Shown piece after piece: positions 8,660-15,339 of a stretch of 64,000 nucleotides of DNA. Below the pieces are notes generated by a model. It did not search any database, was not told the DNA's origin, and was given only the letters and a program-made list of their open reading frames with translations. The translations under genes and the position numbers were made by a program. How positions within the stretch are numbered: position 1 is the stretch's first letter; the number at the start of each line of letters is the position of its first letter. The stretch is from Rhodoferax mekongensis (lineage in GTDB: Bacteria > Pseudomonadota > Gammaproteobacteria > Burkholderiales > Burkholderiaceae_C): contig NZ_CP132507.1 of NCBI RefSeq assembly GCF_032191775.1, forward strand, positions 1,947,001 through 2,011,000, written 5' to 3'.

Positions 8660-9153
8660 CGTGGAAGCCGTCCCGACTCGCGTAAAACCGACTCCATGGC
8701 TTTGAATCGTTGGAGCTTTTCGTGAGCATTTCTAATTTGCTCTTTAAGGTCCTGAACTTCATAGCGTAGAGGTCTTAGTGCGACTAGTTCTGCATCTTTT
8801 GCTGCAACCTCTTTTTCCAGTCGCTTCAATCGCTCCGCATCAATGTTCTTGGCAATGGTTGACCTGGGCCTCTGGGGCAGCATTCCCTCATCAGGCGGGA
8901 GGGCCTCTGCAATCACTGGTTGCCCTATCAATACGCCCTCATCACGCAGGCGGTTCTCCAGGTCCAATAGAGCTTGTTTTATCCGAGCGTTTTGCCGCAA
9001 TGCAGGGCGGTCAATTCTGACCGCCTCCATGACGCTTGCGCGAACCAGCTGAGTCCGGTTGCTGTTTGCGATTTCGCGGAAATAGCTTAGCGATTGGCTA
9101 TTTGCCCAAGCATCGAAGCGGTCGGCGGCTTCATCTCCCTTGACCTTGCTCAT
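8656..9153 (-). CDS. KfrA-like or GmtX-associated coiled-coil protein, unknown function
   Basis: A 165-residue protein, first gene of the island operon. Residues about 1-70 are mixed alpha and could be a small DNA-binding domain (YFREIANSNRTQLVRASVMEAV). From about 105 to the end it is a strongly heptad-like coiled coil (ERLKRLEKEVAAKDAELVAL). Its TGA overlaps the helicase ATG (ATGA), implying translational coupling. This layout recalls plasmid KfrA-type proteins, where an N-terminal DNA-binding part precedes a coiled coil, but no alignment was made. It may bind the island ends or act as an accessory factor to the recombinases. No strong Shine-Dalgarno is visible before its ATG. Confidence 0.6.
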   Translation of the reverse strand: MSKVKGDEAADRFDAWANSQSLSYFREIANSNRTQLVRASVMEAVRIDRPALRQNARIKQALLDLENRLRDEGVLIGQPVIAEALPPDEGMLPQRPRSTIAKNIDAERLKRLEKEVAAKDAELVALRPLRYEVQDLKEQIRNAHEKLQRFKAMESVLRESGRLPR

Positions 9154-9316
9154 TGACGTTTTTCTGCAGTTGAACGTCTATTGATTATGGAGTATGATGG
9201 GGTAAATTGTAAACAGCCAGTGATGGCAAACTGTTGAAAACCTCAACTTACTGCTCAAAACAGATAAAACTGCCCGCTATATATTGAAAGTATGGAAGTT
9301 TTTTATGGGTGAGGAA

Positions 9317-9602
9317 CAAACGACGAACGTTTCGCACTCGCTGCTTAATAACCAGTGAGCCTTACAACGGCAGGCCGATGGGCCGGGCAAGGGTGGCGCA
9401 AGCTGTCCAGGCTGTAAGGTCATTTACATCGGCTGGCTTTTTACCGGGTACCTTGGTGAGAGGCGAGAAAGTAGGGTACTGGCGTCCGGCATAGCGTGCG
9501 ACTGCGCGATTCCGGTGGCGAGACTCAAATCAGACCGCTAAACATGTAGATCTGCTCGAGGAAGTTTTGCGGACGGGGGTTCAAATCCCCCCAGCTCCAC
9601 CA
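9317..9602 (+). pseudogene. ssrA: Second tmRNA 3' part with tag reading frame (displaced or carried ssrA fragment)
   Basis: Codons from 9319 read N-D-E-R-F-A-L-A-A followed by two TAA stops, the known betaproteobacterial tmRNA tag; the codon before is ACA (Thr) instead of Ala. From there to CCA at 9602 the sequence parallels the copy at 1-252 at roughly 70 percent identity by eye, with pairing kept in places (CCTTACA / TGTAAGG). Upstream of the tag the similarity stops, so the mRNA-like 5' part and the 5' half of the tRNA-like domain are missing and this copy cannot make a whole tmRNA. Its higher GC suits the host, so it may be the original 3' end displaced by island A. It also forms the left end of element B. 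Confidence 0.8.
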
Positions 9603-9613
9603 TACCCCCTGAT

Positions 9614-9650
9614 AAAGGCCGCTAGGAACATACACCTAGTGGCCTTTTTC
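9614..9650 (+). terminator. Terminator after the second ssrA fragment
   Basis: A 13-bp stem with one G-T wobble (AAAGGCCGCTAGG / CCTAGTGGCCTTT), an 8-base loop and a short T tract begin 12 bases after CCA. Confidence 0.75.
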
Positions 9651-9716
9651 TTTGGTAAATCAAGTACTTACGGTGCAGCATAGTACAAAGCGCTCTATTG
9701 ACTGCTACCGCAAAGC

Positions 9717-9807
9717 GGGGGTACAAACGGGGGGAGATTCCAGAAAAACGGGGGGATTTTGAGTCTGTACCCCCAAAATCTGTACCCCCATTAGGAGCCG
9801 TACCCCC
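9717..9807. promoter_or_regulatory. Cluster of GGGGGTACA / TGTACCCCC sites before the integrase
   Basis: One GGGGGTACA at 9717, two further GGGGGG tracts at 9729 and 9750, and inverted TGTACCCCC at 9766 and 9781, with GTACCCCC at 9800-9807 ending exactly at the integrase start codon. The last site overlaps the zone between the AGGAG ribosome site (9793) and the ATG. Similar copies recur at the other end of the element (15104, 15116). This pattern fits integrase arm-binding sites that also repress the integrase gene; binding is inferred. Confidence 0.6.
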
Positions 9808-11049
9808 ATGCTGACTGATGCTCAGTGCAAAAACGCCGTGTGCCCGGCAGACAAAAAGCAAGCAAGGTTTGCCGATTCTGGGGGCATGTACCTACAGGTA
9901 AGCCCCACTGGTTCAAAGCGCTGGTTTTTGAAGTACCGGATTGACGGCAAAGAAAAGCAGCTCGCACTAGGCAGCTACCCGGCGATAAGTCTTTCTGAGG
10001 CTCGCAAAGCCCGTGACGCTGCAAAGCTTAAGAAGTCTGAGGGCGTCGATCCTGTGCAGGCTCGCAAGCTGGAAAAGCTGAAAAACACCCGCTCCACTGG
10101 TGACACGTTCAAAGCTATCGCGCTGGAGTGGTACGCGAAGCAGGCACCGCAATGGAGCGAAAGTCACGCCGGGCGCATGTTGCGGCAGCTGGAGCGCGAT
10201 CTTTTCCCGTGGATAGGTGAGCGGCCTATCGCTGAAATTCACGCTATGGAGCTATTGGCAGCGCTGCAAAAGGTGGAGGAGCGGGGCGCATTGGAGACGG
10301 CAGACCGTGCCCTGATGCTTGCCCGGCAGGTTTGGGAGTATTGGCTACCCACCGCAGACGTGCAGCAACGCAATATCACCGAGGGACTAAAGGCACGGCT
10401 TACCCCATACCGTGGCAAGAGCTTTGCGGCCATCGTGGAGCCTTTGCGCATGGGTGAGCTACTGCGTGCCATCAAGAGCTACAAGGGTGGCCCTATCGTG
10501 CGCACAGCGCTGCAATTGGCCCCCATGCTGTACCAACGCCCCGGCAACTTGCGAGAGATGGAATGGACAGAGCTAGACCTAGAGGCGGGTCTGTGGACGA
10601 TTCCCAGCATGAAGATGAAGCGCACAAAGCTGGAGAAGGAAAACGGAGAGGCGCACGTCGTGCCATTGCCCACGCAAGCTGTGGCGCTCCTAAAGGCTAT
10701 CCAGCCCCTGACAGGGCACGGGCGCTATGTGTTCCCCGGTGAGCGCAGCCATGACCGGCCAATCTCTGACAACTCCGTGCGCAGTGGCTTGTACGCATTG
10801 GGGTTTGGGAAAGAGCAGACATGGCACGGCTTTAGAGCTAGCGCGCGCACGATGCTGGTGGACGAATTGAATCTTGACCCTTTGGCAATTGAGGCGAACC
10901 TAGCCCATGCAGTGAAAGACGCTAACGGGCGCAGCTACAACCGGACGCAGTACCTAAAGCAGCGGTTTGAACTGGTGCAGCAATGGGCTGATTACTTGGA
11001 CAAGCTAGCGCGGGGTGCTGATGTGATCCAGTTGCGCGCTGGAGTCTGA
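9808..11049 (+). CDS. int: P4-type tyrosine integrase of element B
   Basis: A 413-residue integrase with the N-terminal arm-binding domain of P4-like integrases (FADSGGMYLQVSPTGSKRW, LGSYPAISLSEAR), a core-binding domain at about 95-190, and a catalytic domain. Catalytic residues: Arg244 in QRPGNLREMEW, His340-x-x-Arg343 in WHGFRASART, His367 in LAHAV and Tyr377 in GRSYNRTQYL. It catalyses insertion and excision at the tmRNA 3' end, shown by its position directly behind the ssrA end and in the same direction. Length is normal for the family and the gene looks intact. AGGAG lies ten bases before the ATG, partly within the repeat cluster, suggesting self-repression. Confidence 0.93.
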   Translation: MLTDAQCKNAVCPADKKQARFADSGGMYLQVSPTGSKRWFLKYRIDGKEKQLALGSYPAISLSEARKARDAAKLKKSEGVDPVQARKLEKLKNTRSTGDTFKAIALEWYAKQAPQWSESHAGRMLRQLERDLFPWIGERPIAEIHAMELLAALQKVEERGALETADRALMLARQVWEYWLPTADVQQRNITEGLKARLTPYRGKSFAAIVEPLRMGELLRAIKSYKGGPIVRTALQLAPMLYQRPGNLREMEWTELDLEAGLWTIPSMKMKRTKLEKENGEAHVVPLPTQAVALLKAIQPLTGHGRYVFPGERSHDRPISDNSVRSGLYALGFGKEQTWHGFRASARTMLVDELNLDPLAIEANLAHAVKDANGRSYNRTQYLKQRFELVQQWADYLDKLARGADVIQLRAGV

Positions 11050-11192
11050 GTGAATATTTAAACGGCGTTCAATTTATTGAGGCATTGTTTCTGCGAAGCC
11101 CTGACGCAGTTCATTCAGGGCAAATAGGCGGGGCTGGTGAGTGTTGCGACCACTTGCCAGCCCCTGACCACTATCAAAACGGAGCTTTGAAA

Positions 11193-11462
11193 ATGGCTAG
11201 TGAAAATGTAGCGCAATCGAACAAAACAGTACTTTTGCATGTTGCGCATCTTGAAAGCGTAGTGAGTGCCGTTGTAGAGCGTGATGAACAGCTCTATGCA
11301 ATGGCATCATCTTTACTGATGCATCTATCTCCACAAGACGAGACAAATATACCTGACGGCTACCCGACAACTGCTTGGCGATTGGCGCAGCTTTTAGACG
11401 ACATGCTGTCAAGTACAAGTCACAGCAAATTTGTGCGCACATGCTTGCTAGGAGCTAATTGA
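11193..11462 (+). CDS. Small hypothetical protein of element B
   Basis: An 89-residue protein starting MASENVAQSN, chosen because GGAG lies ten bases before this ATG; an upstream in-frame extension to 11085 has no ribosome site. It appears all-helical, with an N-terminal stretch (HVAHLESVVSAVVERDEQL) followed by a segment YPTTAWRLAQLLDDML. I do not recognise the family. It sits between the integrase and the 224-residue gene and is more AT-rich than host genes. Function unknown. Confidence 0.6.
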   Translation: MASENVAQSNKTVLLHVAHLESVVSAVVERDEQLYAMASSLLMHLSPQDETNIPDGYPTTAWRLAQLLDDMLSSTSHSKFVRTCLLGAN

Positions 11463-11553
11463 CGTTGTTTCGCCAGCCCTAGGCTGATCCCCGAAAACCC
11501 GTTTTCCCTGACGGGCTGGGCTGGCAACTATTTGCAGGGGCGCTGGGGGGCGC

Positions 11554-12228
11554 ATGACAGACTTATCTCATTGGGATTTTGCCGAACATTTCTCTGGCTA
11601 TGACGCGGCCGCACTGATACTTGGACTTGAGCCGCGTGAATCGGAACTAGACCAATGGCGTGTCCATGTCGTAACTGATCGAATGGAGTTGCACTATAAA
11701 AAAGCCAAAGACCGGCATTTTCACGAGGTGTTTGGAGACCCGATTGAAACGCTGTACTCGGCAGAACCTGACCTATCAGAACTTCCCAGTGTTGCCCTCG
11801 AAAGATTGAGGTATCGAAACGATTGCTTTAACGAGGAAACTCCATTGGCCGACTGGTTTGCTGATAATCGTGCGCCGAAGTTTGAGAATCAAGAATTTTC
11901 GAGAAAGTCGATTTCAAGCTGGCTTGCAGCAATCGGGATGAAATCGGTTTACCAGTTTGAGCGAGCTGATTCAGATGATCTTAAGTCCTCTTTATCCGAT
12001 GAAAGAGAAATAGACCCTAGTGATCTGCCGCCTGAACTTGACGCAGCAAATTTAGCTTATCGAGCGATTGCGAATGGTTTTGGCGATCAATCTGCGACCC
12101 CACGAAATCGACTGATTCAGTTTCTGAGAACCAACTTTCCAGACTTCAAAACTGAGCAAATTGAACGAATTGCCACCGTTGCCAATCCAGATAAATCGAC
12201 TGGCCGCAAAAAAATAGACAAACTTTAG
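11554..12228 (+). CDS. Conserved hypothetical protein of integrative elements
   Basis: A 224-residue soluble protein beginning MTDLSHWDFAEHFSGYDAAALILG. Two regions look conserved: an N-terminal helix block in which an FSGYDAAALILG stretch marks the fold, and a C-terminal part with LDAANLAYRAIANG, RNRLIQFLRTNFP and IERIATVANPDK. The last part is familiar from proteins coded next to AlpA regulators in proteobacterial islands, with a basic tail (KSTGRKKIDKL). No enzymatic motif is visible. It probably belongs to the regulatory or maintenance module of the element, together with the AlpA-like gene 160 bases downstream. Confidence 0.65.
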   Translation: MTDLSHWDFAEHFSGYDAAALILGLEPRESELDQWRVHVVTDRMELHYKKAKDRHFHEVFGDPIETLYSAEPDLSELPSVALERLRYRNDCFNEETPLADWFADNRAPKFENQEFSRKSISSWLAAIGMKSVYQFERADSDDLKSSLSDEREIDPSDLPPELDAANLAYRAIANGFGDQSATPRNRLIQFLRTNFPDFKTEQIERIATVANPDKSTGRKKIDKL

Positions 12229-12387
12229 GCTGGGTATTTAAAGCCAATATCCATGCGGGTTTGCCGAATGGTCGGCCTATTCCGCACCGTACTTTGGCGG
12301 TTTAAAAAACCTATTTCAACCTGATCGAAATCACGACATTCGCTCCATCGCAACAACGGTTCTAAAGCCGTATGAAAGGAGCCAGAT

Positions 12388-12690
12388 ATGTCGATCTGGA
12401 GAATGCCCACAGTCAAAGCGGAAACAGGGCACCGCAGCCATGCCAGCATCTATAACGCAATCCACGCTGGGCTATTCACCAAGCCCGTGCCGATTGGACA
12501 GCGATCTGTAGGCTGGCCCTCTGATGAAGTTCAAGCCATCAATGCCGCGCGGATTGCGGGTAAGACTGAGGCTGAAATCAGAGAGCTGGTTCAACGCTTG
12601 CACGTCAAGCGCACCGAACTGGCAAACCTCTTTGAGGAGCAATTGCAGCAAAGAGCAACGGCTCACTCTGTCGGTTTTCAATCCAACTAA
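12388..12690 (+). CDS. AlpA-family regulator / excisionase-like protein
   Basis: A 100-residue protein with a MerR-like winged helix: LRMP-type start (IWRMPTVKAETGHRSHASIYNAIHAG), then FTKPVPIGQRSVGWPSDEVQ, the characteristic AlpA pattern in which a short helix-turn-helix is followed by G-x-R-x-x-x-W and a helix. AlpA of prophage CP4-57 activates its integrase; relatives act as excisionase or regulator. AAAGGAG lies before the ATG. The C-terminal 35 residues form an added helix rich in Arg and Glu. It is followed after 12 bases by another HTH gene. Likely controls excision or gene expression of element B. Confidence 0.8.
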   Translation: MSIWRMPTVKAETGHRSHASIYNAIHAGLFTKPVPIGQRSVGWPSDEVQAINAARIAGKTEAEIRELVQRLHVKRTELANLFEEQLQQRATAHSVGFQSN

Positions 12691-12702
12691 GGGGGACACG
12701 CC

Positions 12703-13014
12703 ATGCAAAAAAATAAGGCCACTTCCCCCGAAAAGAAAGCAGCCCTAGAAGCGATCCGGGCGCAGTTTAAAGGCACAGATGGAGATACGCAACGCGCGCG
12801 GCTCCTAGAGGCTTTGCAGACGCTCCCAGCGGTGTCAACCTACGAGGCACGCAGAGAGCTGGACATTTACTACCCACCGGCCAGGATCAAAGAGTTGCGC
12901 AATGAGGGTTACCGCATTGATACGCACCGGCAGCTAGTGACAACTGAGGCAGGGGTGGATCACTCCGTAGGTGTTTACGTTCTGATTCAAGGGGGCGCAC
13001 ATGCACAAGCCTGA
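12703..13014 (+). CDS. Helix-turn-helix domain protein
   Basis: A 103-residue protein with TQRARLLEALQTLPAVSTYEARRELDIYYPPARIKELRNEGYRI, the pattern of a short winged HTH found in phages and islands in which a shortened helix precedes an A-R-I-x-E-L-R-x-x-G-Y recognition part. GGGGG lies before the start (AAGGGGGACACGCCATG). Its 3' end overlaps the start of the next small gene by 14 bases. Probably DNA-binding; the target is unknown. Confidence 0.75.
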   Translation: MQKNKATSPEKKAALEAIRAQFKGTDGDTQRARLLEALQTLPAVSTYEARRELDIYYPPARIKELRNEGYRIDTHRQLVTTEAGVDHSVGVYVLIQGGAHAQA

Positions 13015-13153
13015 TGACTGGTTGAAAGAGCTGGAGCAATTGGTATGGCGCTTTTCACATTTGGGCTTTGGCCCTGATCTGTGCGGCATGAACATGATTG
13101 AGCTGGCAGGGCTTCACAGCTATCTATCGCGGCTGGCAGACGCTGCGAGATGA
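13001..13153 (+). CDS. Small 50-residue protein between HTH genes
   Basis: ATG at 13001 opens a 50-codon frame reading MHKPDDWLKELEQLVWRFSH, ending LSRLADAAR with TGA at 13151. GGGGGC lies just upstream. Its start overlaps the preceding gene, and its stop shares ATGA with the next gene, a classic coupled arrangement that argues it is translated. The protein would be helical and acidic at its N-terminus. No family recognised. Confidence 0.6.
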   Translation: MHKPDDWLKELEQLVWRFSHLGFGPDLCGMNMIELAGLHSYLSRLADAAR

Positions 13154-13638
13154 CCGGGAAGCCACACAAGGGCATGAAGCACACAGAGCCTTTTGTGGCC
13201 TTTCCAAGGAGCGTTTTTGAGGCTCCAGTCTTCACCAGACTGAGCGGCTATGCCTACAAGTTGCTAATGGACGTTGCCTCACAGTACAAGGGCGACAACA
13301 ACGGCAACCTGACGGCGGCATGGTCGATCATGAGTAAGCGGGGCTGGAGGTCAAAGACAACGCTTTGGCGCTGCAAGTCAGAGCTGATAGATGCAGGGTT
13401 TTTGTATGTGACCCGGATAGGGCGCTTACCGAACACCTGTGAACTGTTAGCCCTGACTTGGTTCCCGTTGGATGTTTCGTCCAAGTTTGATGCAGATGCG
13501 CTGCATGGGTTTCAACCCAAAGCCTACCGGCCCAAAGTTGTTTTGCCCATGCCGAACATCAAACAAAAAACAGATTGGACATTGCCCAACGGGGGACGGG
13601 GTGACGCTGAAAAAACGCGCCCGCTTGTCCATATTTGA
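13150..13638 (+). CDS. Winged-helix protein resembling replication or transcription factors of islands
   Basis: A 162-residue protein. Residues about 12-95 (EPFVAFPRSVFEAPVFTRLS, YKLLMDVASQYKGDNNGNL, SKRGWRSKTTLWRCKSELI, GFLYVTRIGR) match a common island/prophage HTH family in which the motif D-N-N-G-x-L precedes a helix that binds DNA. The tail (NTCELLALTWFPLD) is typical too. The gene begins inside the stop of the 50-residue gene. Right at its end lies a cluster of four repeats (13627-13767), which could be its binding sites. A role in replication initiation or in control of the element is plausible; neither is proven. Confidence 0.65.
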   Translation: MTGKPHKGMKHTEPFVAFPRSVFEAPVFTRLSGYAYKLLMDVASQYKGDNNGNLTAAWSIMSKRGWRSKTTLWRCKSELIDAGFLYVTRIGRLPNTCELLALTWFPLDVSSKFDADALHGFQPKAYRPKVVLPMPNIKQKTDWTLPNGGRGDAEKTRPLVHI

Positions 13639-13767
13639 AATCATGGGCAGGTCTATAAGTCCAGATATGAAACCATGCGACGCTGAAAGGCAGGGCTATG
13701 TTTTCAAAAGTGGACTTATAGGCCGGTTTTGTTCTGGTTTGATGTTTTCAAATCTGGACACCTTTAT
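13627..13767. repeat. Four-copy repeat cluster in inverted and direct arrangement
   Basis: A 15-16 base motif GTTTTCAAATCTGGAC appears four times: as its complement at 13627-13640 (GTCCATATTTGAAA) and 13659-13673 (GTCCAGATATGAAAC), then forward at 13700-13715 (GTTTTCAAAAGTGGAC) and 13744-13759 (exact). The inner two copies extend further as TATAAGTCCA / TGGACTTATA. This gives two left-facing and two right-facing sites about a centre near 13686. The stretch 13639-13939 has no credible gene, so a regulatory or replication-origin role is likely. Confidence 0.65.
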
Positions 13768-13939
13768 AGAGAAGCCATTCTCTGTTCTTTCTTTTCACGT
13801 CTGCCAGCTCTGCAAAACAAGTGCAAAGACTGCGGCGGCCCCTCTGAAAAGCAAAGCGACCCCCTGTGAACAGCACGCGCGCACGCGCGGGGAATCAACG
13901 AGTTAGCCAAGAGGCTTCGTTTTCTGTGGAGAAACAATC

Positions 13940-14530
13940 ATGGCAAAAGGTGGATCACGGCTAGGGGCTGGCAGACCGGCTTACAAGGTCAAGGGCGAGC
14001 AACTGCAACGGATTGACGTGCGAGTGTGGGCACGCAAAGGCCTGTTAACTGGAAACAGGTTCTTTAGCTGGAGCTGGAATCGAGGTGGCGAGCCTACGGG
14101 CAGCATAGGGGTGAAAGTAACGCCACAAAGCGCGGTAACGCTGGAGTACAGCCTGACCTATGACGGGGAGCGGCGCAGCATTAGCGAGCGGGTGGAGCTG
14201 ATCTACAAGCCGTGCAACTTTGGCGGCGCGCGGCCATGGTTTCAGTGCCCACGCTGTGCCCGGCAGGTGGCAGTGCTTTACATGCGTTCCGGGCGCTTTG
14301 GTTGTAGGCATTGCCAGCGGGTGGCGTACAGCTCTCAGTCTGAGGATGTGATGGCCCGGACGTGGCGAGAGCAGCGGCGCATAGAGGAAAAGATTGGAGA
14401 GGACTGGCAGCGGCCTAAAGGCATGAGGCAGCGCACCTATGAGCGGTTAATGGAAAGGCTGGCAGATTGTGAGCAGAGGAGGGAGGAGGCGTTCTGTGTG
14501 GCGGCTCAACGCCTTTTCTTTTCGTTATGA
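13940..14530 (+). CDS. Zinc-ribbon protein common in integrative elements
   Basis: A 196-residue protein that begins MAKGGSRLGAGRPAYKVKG. Two CxxC pairs (FQCPRCARQ near 125 and FGCRHCQRVAY near 142) form a zinc ribbon, and the segment around YKPCNFGGARPWFQCPRC is the hallmark of an unnamed protein family in Burkholderiales mobile elements. The C-terminal half is basic and helical (RPKGMRQRTYERLMERL), compatible with nucleic-acid binding. GGAG lies before the ATG. The function of the family is not known to me. Confidence 0.75.
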   Translation: MAKGGSRLGAGRPAYKVKGEQLQRIDVRVWARKGLLTGNRFFSWSWNRGGEPTGSIGVKVTPQSAVTLEYSLTYDGERRSISERVELIYKPCNFGGARPWFQCPRCARQVAVLYMRSGRFGCRHCQRVAYSSQSEDVMARTWREQRRIEEKIGEDWQRPKGMRQRTYERLMERLADCEQRREEAFCVAAQRLFFSL

Positions 14531-14639
14531 AATTCACCCGATTGGGGGAGGTTTTGGTCTGTGCGCTATGAGACACTCTTTATCCAATTTGTTGATCGCT
14601 CTGGATCAATAAAGCTAAAGCAAATCCTAGGGAGAAAAA

Positions 14640-15080
14640 ATGTTGAAACTTGTCGTGTTGGCCTCTGTTATTGCAATGACTGGCTGCGCCTCAATCACCG
14701 GTTCCAAACTTCAGCCGGTATCTGTCCAGACCGTTCACGACGGAAAAGAAGTTTCTGGGGTCGGTTGTACTTTGACTAACGATGCTGGAAAGTGGTTTGT
14801 CACTACACCCGGCAGCGTGACCATTCAAAAGAGCACGGCTGACTTAGCCGTTGACTGCAAAAAGGACAACGTTCTGAGCGGACAGGAAACTGTCGTCTCT
14901 AAAGCTAACGGCTCTGTATGGGGAAACATTTTGGCTGGTGGTGGTATCGGATATGTTGTCGATCGCAGCACTGGAGCAGGATTTGACTATCCGAACACAA
15001 TCACTGTGATGCTGAAGAAACTTGGTGAAGTTGTTGGCCTGACAGACACGGCAAAGCCTGAAGAGAAAAAGGCCCAATAA
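14640..15080 (+). CDS. Small lipoprotein, probable cargo of element B
   Basis: A 146-residue protein with an N-terminal signal and lipobox (VIAMTGC, cysteine at about 16), so likely a lipoprotein. The mature part resembles PEGA-like or beta-sandwich lipoproteins coded in prophages: GVGCTLTNDAGKWFVTTPGS, then a glycine-rich stretch GNILAGGGIGYVVDRSTGAG that could contact the membrane, and a charged tail. AGGGAG lies ahead of the ATG. It is the last gene before the right arm-type sites, the usual place for cargo that changes the host envelope. Function unknown. Confidence 0.75.
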   Translation: MLKLVVLASVIAMTGCASITGSKLQPVSVQTVHDGKEVSGVGCTLTNDAGKWFVTTPGSVTIQKSTADLAVDCKKDNVLSGQETVVSKANGSVWGNILAGGGIGYVVDRSTGAGFDYPNTITVMLKKLGEVVGLTDTAKPEEKKAQ

Positions 15081-15083
15081 ATA

Positions 15084-15200
15084 GGGGGTAGGGAATAGAA
15101 AGCGGGGGTACAGAAGGGGGTACAGATAGGATTGCAACGTGTGGAAAGCTAATATCCATGAGGGTTTCCAAGGTTCTTTCAATTGACCCCAGCTCAATGA
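15084..15200. promoter_or_regulatory. Right end of element B: arm-type sites and partial att repeat
   Basis: GGGGGTACA at 15104-15112 and 15116-15124, with a partial GGGGGTAG at 15084, repeat the motif found before the integrase. Some 60 bases on, CCCCAGCTC at 15187-15195 matches nine bases of the tmRNA 3' end, preceded by TTCAATTGA in place of TTCAAATCC. The nine-base match alone is weak; its position between the arm sites and the first core gene makes it the best attR candidate. Confidence 0.5.
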
Positions 15201-15238
15201 AAAAGCCGCTTGCTGGCAATCAGCAAGCGGCTTTTTTC
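15200..15238. terminator. Strong bidirectional terminator before arfB
   Basis: A perfect 13-bp stem (AAGCCGCTTGCTG / CAGCAAGCGGCTT) with loop GCAAT is flanked by A and T tracts on both sides. It can end arfB transcripts from the right and may once have ended ssrA from the left before elements A and B came in. Confidence 0.85.
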
Positions 15239-15271
15239 TTTTGTGGATTTTTTTGTATCAAGTGGGCTGCT

Positions 15272-15313
15272 GGCGCTCATGGAATATGCGCGAGCAGCTC
15301 CTTTTTTGATAGC
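15272..15313. repeat. Dispersed intergenic repeat, copy 1
   Basis: GGCGCTCATGGAATATGCGC followed by GAGCAGCTCC and TTGATAGC. Four relatives lie at 32675, 33588, 38347 and 58294. Copies share TATGCGCGAGCAGCT and mostly end TTGATAGC. Confidence 0.7.
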
Positions 15314-15339
15314 GTTCCCGACGGCCCTTCTGATGATGG

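Larger units (their letters stand above)
253..9316. mobile_element. Island A: trio-type recombinase element inserted in ssrA
   Basis: All seven genes between the two ssrA 3' copies lie on the minus strand, most overlap or nearly touch, and they have visibly more AT-rich codon use than the core genes to the right. Two different tyrosine recombinases, a helicase and a coiled-coil protein form the core. The flanks are tmRNA 3' sequences ending in a shared 19-bp block (236-254 and 9586-9604). The left crossover may lie in the tag region outside the window, so exact limits are uncertain: either tag-to-tag or T-arm-to-T-arm. No capsid, conjugation or replication-initiator gene is present. Confidence 0.7.
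9603..15200. mobile_element. Element B: P4-type integrative element or satellite-like island
   Basis: The left end is the ssrA 3' terminus; the integrase gene begins 206 bases inside. The right end is proposed at 15187-15200, where CCCCAGCTC repeats part of the tmRNA end, just before a terminator and arfB. Copies of GGGGGTACA lie near both ends (9717-9807 and 15084-15124) and suit integrase arm-type sites. Gene content: integrase, small unknowns, AlpA-like regulator, HTH proteins, a repeat cluster, a zinc-ribbon protein and a lipoprotein, all on the plus strand. No structural phage gene and no primase/helicase was recognised. Confidence 0.7.

Noticed and set aside
6443-9153. Helicase plus coiled-coil gene as a named phage-defence system
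   Set aside because: No nuclease or other effector partner of a known system is seen; the overlaps tie them to the recombinases instead.
13472-13906. 144-residue plus-strand frame after the winged-helix gene
   Set aside because: Overlaps that gene for 167 bases in another frame, has poor composition and covers the repeat cluster.
9603-15200. Reading element B as an intact P4-like satellite phage
   Set aside because: Integrase and AlpA fit, but no primase-helicase, capsid-size or polarity-suppression gene is present.
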